From Ruminococcus flavefaciens (lineage in GTDB: Bacteria; Bacillota; Clostridia; Oscillospirales; Ruminococcaceae): DNA of 9,063 nucleotides. The notes below the pieces were generated by a model. It did no database searches. It worked only from the letters and a program-made list of their open reading frames with translations, and was not told the DNA's origin. The position numbers were made by a program, and so were the translations under genes. The stretch is taken from the NCBI GenBank assembly GCA_002350065.1, contig DEDQ01000026.1:8595-17657 (forward strand), given 5' to 3'. Position 1 is the stretch's first letter. Every line of letters starts with the position of its first letter. Shown here piece by piece: positions 4,989-9,063 of this stretch.

Positions 4989-5044
4989 GAAATCAGTTAA
5001 TTGAGGACAACCGCTGAGCCATAAGGCTATGCAGTGCTCTCTTT
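4939..5044 (-). ncRNA. Probable antisense antitoxin RNA
   Basis: A strong minus-strand promoter (5051-5078) should start a transcript near 5044 that runs leftwards and ends at the hairpin terminator near 4939, about 106 nt. It would be fully complementary to the 3' untranslated region and last four codons of the toxin mRNA, the convergent 3'-overlap arrangement of TxpA/RatA and BsrE/SR5. Its 5' segment (complement of 5028-5042) nearly copies the toxin mRNA 5' end, so it could displace that end from the mRNA 3' side. No protein is encoded in it with a ribosome binding site. Exact ends are predicted from promoter and terminator positions only. Confidence 0.7.
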
Positions 5045-5048
5045 TTTT
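5012..5048 (+). terminator. Imperfect hairpin plus T-run, possible toxin mRNA 3' end
   Basis: CGCTG (5012-5016) can pair with CAGTG (5032-5036), with AGCC/GGCT (5017-5020/5025-5028) stacked inside around an ATAA loop and a 3-nt bulge. T-run 5042-5048 follows after a short CTCTC spacer. It is a weaker terminator than the one at 5077-5101. Confidence 0.4.
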
Positions 5049-5050
5049 AT

Positions 5051-5078
5051 ATTATACCACAATATTAACAAATGTCAA
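5051..5078 (-). promoter_or_regulatory. Strong minus-strand promoter of the antisense RNA
   Basis: On the minus strand TTGACA (5078-5073) and TATAAT (5056-5051) are both perfect consensus, 16 bases apart, with a TGG extended -10 just upstream of the TATAAT. It is the best promoter in the window, as expected for an unstable antitoxin RNA made in excess. Confidence 0.8.
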
Positions 5079-5101
5079 GTACCATTTTAGGTACTTTTTT
5101 T
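5077..5101 (+). terminator. Intrinsic terminator closing the toxin unit
   Basis: AAGTACC (5077-5083) pairs with GGTACTT (5090-5096) over 7 bp around a 6-nt loop, followed by an uninterrupted T-run to 5101. The arm abuts the -35 box of the antisense promoter. It lies 26 bases before the tape measure start, so late transcription entering from upstream would have to read through it. Confidence 0.7.
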
Positions 5102-5126
5102 ATACTCAAAACAAGGAGGTGAGAGT

Positions 5127-8100
5127 ATGCCGGAAACAAGTGCAGGTGCTATATCGCTTGATCTGACTATCCAGGACAAGCTGACTGAGCAGATAGAACG
5201 GTCGATATCCTCTGCAAGAAAGTATGCGGAATCCCTCGGCAGAGAGCTTGAAAACTCAATAACCGCGCCGATAAAGCGTGCAGCTGAGAAGGTGAAGACT
5301 ATTGACGTGCCTGTCAGCGTAAAAACTGAGGATATCGCTGGAAAGCTCCATGAGACAACGGAGAACGCTAAAGAGACGCTGAATATCCCGGTCGATGTAA
5401 AGGCTGAGAATGTCGCTCAGAAAGTCCATGATATCACAGAGCAGGCGCATACGGTCATAACTATCCCGGTCGATATCGAACCGGAAAGTGCTTTCCGCGC
5501 AGTCGAGGAAAAAATGAGCAGTATAGCGGAGAGTATCCGGGAGAAGCTCGGAGCTGTTGACTTCCCGACTGCAAGCGCAGAGAGATTCACAGGTCAGCTC
5601 GAAGTCATGACCGAGAAGCTGGCTCTGATGCAGAAAACGTGGCAGGAACTCTCAGCAGCTGACCCTTTCGGTACGGCGGCAGACCGTGCAGACAAGCTCG
5701 AAAAGAAGATAGCCGACCTGGAGAGCCGGCTCGCAAAGCTCTCAAAAGGCAGTAAGGTAAAAGTTCCGGAGCCCCGGACGGTAAAAACTCCGGCTGCTAT
5801 GGTCCCAAAGGCCGAAACAGGTAAGACAAGCGTACCTGCGGCAGATATAAGCTCTGCCGTAAGCGGCGGTCTCGGCGGTATAGCCGGTATGATTGGCACC
5901 GCTATAAGCGGGAACCCTGCTATCGGTTCAGCGGTCAGCTCTGTCGCGAGCACGATAACAGGTACTCTCTCAGGAGCTTTCAAGAAACTGAACGGGCTGA
6001 TAGACAAGGTCACTGGCAACGCCTCGGTGAAGCTGAAGAAGCTCATCGGCAATATCGTCGATATCACCAAGCCTGTCAGAAAGCTCGGCGAGACGCTGAA
6101 AAGAGCATTCAAGGCGGTATTTCTTGCCGCCGGAGCGTATGCTGCATTCCGTGCGCTGAAGGACGAGCTCCTCGAAGCGGCGAACGCTGACGAACGGTTT
6201 GCCAAGTCGCTCAACGAGGTCAAGGCGAATCTCTCTATAGCCTTCACGCTGATAATTCAGCACATCATGCCCATGCTCGACAGCTTCATGGAGAAGCTTG
6301 CGGTCGTATCGAAGCAGATAGCCGGCTTCACTGCCGGACTCTTCGGCATGACCTACAAGCAGGCGGCAGACGCGACTAAGAAGATAAAGGACATCACCGC
6401 TGCGGCGAAGAAGGCAAAACTGACAGTCGCAGGGATAGACGAGCTGAACATCCTCTCTGATAACAGCGAGGACGAGCAGGGTATTGACTACAGCAAGCTC
6501 GATATGTCGGAACCAGAGCTCCCCGACTGGGCGGAGCGTCTCAAAGCGTCTATCCGGAACGGCGACTGGACCGGAGCAGGCAGAGCGCTTGCGGACAAGG
6601 TCAATGAAGTCCTCGGCTCTGTGGACTGGAACAAGGCAGAGCAGAAGGTCAAGGAAAAGGTCAAGCACCTTGCCGACCTGATAAACGGCTTCACGGATGA
6701 GCTCAATCCGCGCGGGATAGGCGATTCTATTGCAGGAACTCTCAATACTGTCACCGGAGCGATAACTACATTCGCTGATGATATAGACTGGGGCAGGATA
6801 GGACGCAAGCTCGCCCAGGGGCTAAACAGGGCTATTCACAAGATAAAATGGCGCCAACTCGGCAAAGCCCTGACATCGGGAATAAGAATACTCACAGATG
6901 TACTGTATGATTTTTCCGAGGAATTCGACTTCCAGAAGCTCGGCGAAGGTCTGAGCAAGGCTCTCAACGGAGCTGTCGATAACATTGACACTGCAAAGAT
7001 AGGAAAGACACTCTCGAACATCATCAAGGGAGCTATCACAACTGCGACATCTTTCCTCGAGGGTACTGACTTCAACAAAATAGGCGAAAAGATAGGCGAT
7101 TTCCTTGAAAATATCGACTTTGAGGGTATTCTCAGGGGCGGAGCTGCTCTCGTACATAAGATATTTGATTCCATGCTCTCTGTTGCTGAGGGACTGCTCG
7201 ATAAGACTGACTGGGCGAGCATCGGACTGTCTATCGGCAGAGGTCTCGGAGGCGGCGGAAAAGAAGGCATCAAGGAAGGTATGTCCGGCGAAAGCGGTAT
7301 CTTTGACGGCTTGCTTGCAAGACTGGTCAAGGTTTTTGTGAAGCTGAAATTCACCTTCATCGAACTTGCCGCGGCTATCGGAGTCGGCATAGTATGGGGC
7401 ATATTCGACGGTATCACCGGCGAGCTTGAAAGTGTCGGAAAATGGATAGACGATAACATCACAACGCCTATTATCGATGGTATCAAGGAAAAATTCGGCA
7501 TCAGGAACGGCAGCTCGACTAAGACCAAGAGTATAGGTTCCAGTCTGATGACCGGGCTCAAGAACGGTGCTTCCGACAAGCTGGAATCGGCTAAAAAGGT
7601 CTTTACCGGACTGCGTGAAGACATTGAAAACACGTTCTCGGATATCGGAGACTGGTTCAAGGATAGGTTTGAGGAAGCCTCCAAAGGCGCCAAGGACGCT
7701 TTCAGCAGCATAGGCGTATGGTTCGCTGAGAAATGCGGCGACATCAAAGCTCCTTTTCTCAAGGTGGGCTCATGGTTTGGCGAGCGCTTTAAGGCTGCCC
7801 GTGACAACATCGAGCGGACTTTCACGGACATCGGCTCATATTTCGGTAAGCGCTGGAATGATATCAAAGAGCATTACAGTTCTGTCGGCTCATGGTTCAG
7901 AGACCGCTTCGAGGCAGCGTATGACAATATCAGCGATGTATGGAGCGACTTGCCTGATGTCTTTGCAGGTATCTGGGAGGACATCAAGGATTCGACTATT
8001 GACAGTCTTAATGATATCCTCGACGGTCTGAGCGAATTCACCGGCAGATTTGCTGACGTATTCGACGCTCTTTCCGGAGCAGGTATCGGAGCAAAGGTGC

Positions 8101-8405
8101 TTATCCCGAAGATATCCAAGATACCGCACCTTGCGACCGGCGCACTTGCTAAAGCTCCGACGCTCGCAATGGTCGGAGATAACAGAAATGCACCTGTAGA
8201 TCCGGAGGTAATATCGCCGCTGTCAAAATTGCAGGGTATGCTTGAATCGGGAAGCAGCAATACAGAAATAGTCGAGCTGCTCAGGCTTATCGTGGAGCTG
8301 CTCAGGAATGGTATATCAGCGGAGTTCATCGGCTCGATGTTTGGCAGTGACTTCAAGCGGACGGTGCTGAAAATAGTCGCTGAGGATAGTGCAAGGAGGG
8401 GATAG
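5127..8405 (+). CDS. Tape measure protein
   Basis: A 1092-residue protein that sets tail length and leaves with the DNA on infection. It begins with charged helices and three 26-residue repeats (about residues 58-136), then a Gly/Ala-rich hydrophobic stretch (244-285), further hydrophobic segments (331-341, 368-383, 735-760), a block of Trp/Phe-Gly repeats (478-706) and a WF-rich repeat block (840-941). The end has LIPKISKIPHLATGALAKAPTLAMVGD, a sequence style common near tape measure C-termini, and a helix LLRLIVELLRNG. I see no peptidase or lysozyme motif. AAGGAGGTGA (5113-5122) fits ATG 5127. By the usual rule of about 0.15 nm per residue the tail would be near 160 nm. Located after the chaperone pair, as usual, though a terminator and toxin unit intervene. 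Confidence 0.93.
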   Translation: MPETSAGAISLDLTIQDKLTEQIERSISSARKYAESLGRELENSITAPIKRAAEKVKTIDVPVSVKTEDIAGKLHETTENAKETLNIPVDVKAENVAQKVHDITEQAHTVITIPVDIEPESAFRAVEEKMSSIAESIREKLGAVDFPTASAERFTGQLEVMTEKLALMQKTWQELSAADPFGTAADRADKLEKKIADLESRLAKLSKGSKVKVPEPRTVKTPAAMVPKAETGKTSVPAADISSAVSGGLGGIAGMIGTAISGNPAIGSAVSSVASTITGTLSGAFKKLNGLIDKVTGNASVKLKKLIGNIVDITKPVRKLGETLKRAFKAVFLAAGAYAAFRALKDELLEAANADERFAKSLNEVKANLSIAFTLIIQHIMPMLDSFMEKLAVVSKQIAGFTAGLFGMTYKQAADATKKIKDITAAAKKAKLTVAGIDELNILSDNSEDEQGIDYSKLDMSEPELPDWAERLKASIRNGDWTGAGRALADKVNEVLGSVDWNKAEQKVKEKVKHLADLINGFTDELNPRGIGDSIAGTLNTVTGAITTFADDIDWGRIGRKLAQGLNRAIHKIKWRQLGKALTSGIRILTDVLYDFSEEFDFQKLGEGLSKALNGAVDNIDTAKIGKTLSNIIKGAITTATSFLEGTDFNKIGEKIGDFLENIDFEGILRGGAALVHKIFDSMLSVAEGLLDKTDWASIGLSIGRGLGGGGKEGIKEGMSGESGIFDGLLARLVKVFVKLKFTFIELAAAIGVGIVWGIFDGITGELESVGKWIDDNITTPIIDGIKEKFGIRNGSSTKTKSIGSSLMTGLKNGASDKLESAKKVFTGLREDIENTFSDIGDWFKDRFEEASKGAKDAFSSIGVWFAEKCGDIKAPFLKVGSWFGERFKAARDNIERTFTDIGSYFGKRWNDIKEHYSSVGSWFRDRFEAAYDNISDVWSDLPDVFAGIWEDIKDSTIDSLNDILDGLSEFTGRFADVFDALSGAGIGAKVLIPKISKIPHLATGALAKAPTLAMVGDNRNAPVDPEVISPLSKLQGMLESGSSNTEIVELLRLIVELLRNGISAEFIGSMFGSDFKRTVLKIVAEDSARRG
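5298..5534 (+). repeat. Three 26-residue repeats near the tape measure N-terminus
   Basis: Residues 58-83, 84-109 and 110-135 align with the core hydrophobic-x-[VI]-P-V-[SD]-[VI] (DVPVSVK, NIPVDVK, TIPVDIE), each followed by a charged helix such as AGKLHETTENA and AQKVHDITEQA. The third copy has diverged in its helix. Confidence 0.7.
6558..7244 (+). repeat. W/F-x-x-I/L-G repeat block in the tape measure protein
   Basis: Residues about 478-706 contain some ten copies of a short motif: an aromatic residue after Asp, two residues, then I/L-G and a Lys/Ala helix. Examples are DWTGAGRAL, DWGRIGRKL, KWRQLGKAL, DFQKLGEGL, DFNKIGEKI and DWASIGLSI. Spacing is irregular, about 15-27 residues, with long amphipathic helices between. 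Confidence 0.7.
7644..7949 (+). repeat. Alternating 22/18-residue WF repeats in the tape measure protein
   Basis: Units start at residues 840, 862, 880, 902 and 920, each opening with [IV]-G-x-[WY]-F. Long units (22 residues: IGDWFKDRFEEA, VGSWFGERFKAA, VGSWFRDRFEAA) alternate with short ones (18: IGVWFAEKCGDIK, IGSYFGKRWNDIK), making a 40-residue composite period. A decayed sixth copy starts at 942 (LPDVFAGIWEDIK). Confidence 0.8.
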
Positions 8406-8406
8406 A

Positions 8407-8763
8407 ATGAACGTAATACTGTCGATTAACGGCGCACTGCCGGCAGCTCAGCCAGAGCGGAACGGCGGCTATATCGTTACTACCTCCGACCTGCTGTCCT
8501 CGGGTTCCGGACGCTCAGCTGAGACGGGCAGAACTATTCGCTACAAGGTCAGGGGCAACGTCTACAAGCTTCAGCTGAAATTCAAGGGCCTAACTGCTGA
8601 TATCGCGAGCGTATATGCTCAGATCAAAGCTTTTACTCTGACAGTCAGGTTTTATGATCCGAGCGAGGGCGGATACGTTACGGCTGATTTTTATTCCGGC
8701 GACCCGTCTTTTGTTCCAAACGGCGATACAGCGGAACTCTCCGTTAATCTGATAGAGATATGA
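8407..8763 (+). CDS. Small tail protein, DUF6711-like
   Basis: A 118-residue beta-rich protein immediately after the tape measure gene. It begins MNVILSINGALPAAQPER, has a linker SSGSGRSAETGRTIRYKVRG, then KLQLKFKGLTADIASVYAQI, a strand-rich section (FTLTVRFYDPSEGGYVTADF) and YSGDPSFVPNGDTAELSVNLIEI. The order (short N-terminal strand pair, G-R-x-x-E-T-G-R linker, helix with Y-x-Q-I, FY-x-GD, final L-x-V-N-L-I-E strand) recalls DUF6711-type tail proteins that sit between tape measure and distal tail genes. Start is ATG 8407 with AAGGAGG at 8393-8399, inside the end of the tape measure gene; an in-frame GTG at 8389 has no such site. Its place suggests a part of the tail tip, but its exact role is unknown to me. 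Confidence 0.7.
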   Translation: MNVILSINGALPAAQPERNGGYIVTTSDLLSSGSGRSAETGRTIRYKVRGNVYKLQLKFKGLTADIASVYAQIKAFTLTVRFYDPSEGGYVTADFYSGDPSFVPNGDTAELSVNLIEI

Positions 8764-8772
8764 GGTGATAGA

Positions 8773-9063
8773 GTGTATGAAGTAAGCAGCGAATTCCGGG
8801 CAGCTATGCTGTCCGGAGATGTTCGCCACAGGATAAGGGGCGTCCTTACTGACGTTTCCGGCGTTTCAACCTCCATTTGCGAGGAAATAGGCGAGAATAT
8901 CCATATAGAACAGCAATGCACATCTGATCCGGACAGTTTCGGACTTGGAATGCTCTATACCGGCTCGGTCGAGCTGACGCTGCTTGACGCAGAGAACTTG
9001 CAGAGAGAATCACTCCGCGGCGGTACGGTCGAGCTCGAGTTCGGGCTTGACGGCTTCGAGAGC
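8773..9063 (+). CDS. Distal tail / baseplate protein, N-terminal part (runs off the window)
   Basis: The frame opens at GTG 8773 and has no stop up to the window end, giving 97 residues. It begins VYEVSSEFRAAMLSGDVRHR (initiator Met), then IRGVLTDVSGV and ENIHIEQQCTSDPDSFGLGM, followed by LYTGSVELTLLDAENLQRESL and GGTVELEFGLDG. This run, an N-terminal strand-helix, an acidic/Cys-containing S-D-P-D-S-F-x-L-G turn and Y-x-G-S-V-E-L-T-L, is typical of the first domain of tail proteins that follow the tape measure in Firmicutes siphophages and form the tail tip hub. GAGGTG at 8762-8767 overlaps the previous stop and supports the GTG start; an internal ATG at 8806 would remove conserved-looking residues. 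Product class is inferred from order and pattern. Confidence 0.75.
   Translation, partial: MYEVSSEFRAAMLSGDVRHRIRGVLTDVSGVSTSICEEIGENIHIEQQCTSDPDSFGLGMLYTGSVELTLLDAENLQRESLRGGTVELEFGLDGFES

Larger units (their letters stand above)
4812..5042 (+). repeat. Long-range complementary mRNA ends (5'-3' pairing)
   Basis: AGAGAGCATTGCATA (4812-4826) is complementary to TATGCAGTGCTCTCT (5028-5042) over 15 pairs with one G-U. CAGCGG (4827-4832) then matches CCGCTG (5011-5016), and GGCGGTT (4836-4842) matches AACCGCC (4950-4956). The predicted mRNA would thus fold end to end, a feature of several type I toxin mRNAs kept translationally silent in full-length form. Confidence 0.65.

Noticed and set aside
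4777..5126. tRNA, CRISPR array or attachment site in the A/T-rich gap
   Set aside because: No cloverleaf, no spaced direct repeats and no integrase or tRNA nearby; the inverted repeats are explained by the toxin-antitoxin RNAs.
5594..6668. Overlapping minus-strand frames (217 and 232 codons) opposite the tape measure gene
   Set aside because: Low-complexity translations in shadow frames without start signals.
6836..7867. Long minus-strand open frame (343 codons) opposite the tape measure gene
   Set aside because: It is the mirror of a repeat-rich, codon-biased gene, has a Ser/Pro/Leu-rich random composition, no ribosome binding site, and resembles no protein.

Overview
The window is the head-to-tail part of the late region of a siphophage-type prophage (or phage) from a Gram-positive host. 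All protein genes are on the + strand, tightly packed, with strong AAGGAGG-type ribosome binding sites and several ATGA, GTGA and TAATG start/stop junctions. Protein styles (TP901-1-like tail tube, Gp15-type tail chaperone, DUF6711-like tail protein, crAss001_48-related small protein) and the roughly balanced base composition suggest a gut clostridial host such as Ruminococcus or another Oscillospiraceae. No host gene is present, so the host is an inference.

The layout is canonical. A small crAss001_48-related gene (18-275) comes first, then the scaffold (354-956) and major capsid protein (969-2063). The four connector genes follow: adaptor (2060-2422), head-closure/stopper (2423-2758), neck/minor capsid (2758-3147) and tail terminator (3144-3539). 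The tail module holds the tail tube (3543-4016), tail chaperone pair (4128-4451 and 4402-4776, probably joined by a ribosomal frameshift), tape measure (5127-8405), a small DUF6711-like tail protein (8407-8763) and the start of a distal tail or baseplate protein that runs off the end (8773 onward). Together they build the capsid, the neck and a long non-contractile tail.

The most interesting part is the A/T-rich 350-base gap between the tail chaperone and the tape measure gene. It holds a compact self-contained unit that I read as a type I toxin-antitoxin moron. A near-consensus promoter (TTAACA-17-TATAAT) drives an mRNA for a 25-residue hydrophobic peptide with a basic tail (4874-4951), resembling the BsrE/TxpA holin-like toxins. 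A convergent, even stronger promoter on the minus strand (TTGACA-16-TATAAT with extended -10) drives a roughly 106-nt antisense RNA across the mRNA 3' region, ending at a terminator that overlaps the end of the toxin ORF. The mRNA 5' and 3' ends are complementary over about 15 bp, the toxin Shine-Dalgarno lies in a GAAA-tetraloop hairpin, and a canonical terminator closes the unit just before the tape measure gene.

Other points worth attention are a CCC-G +1 (or -2) shift site in the tail chaperone, an open -1 frame directly past the tail-tube stop codon with a strong hairpin behind it, a decoration-like insertion in the capsid protein, and three different repeat families inside the tape measure protein.
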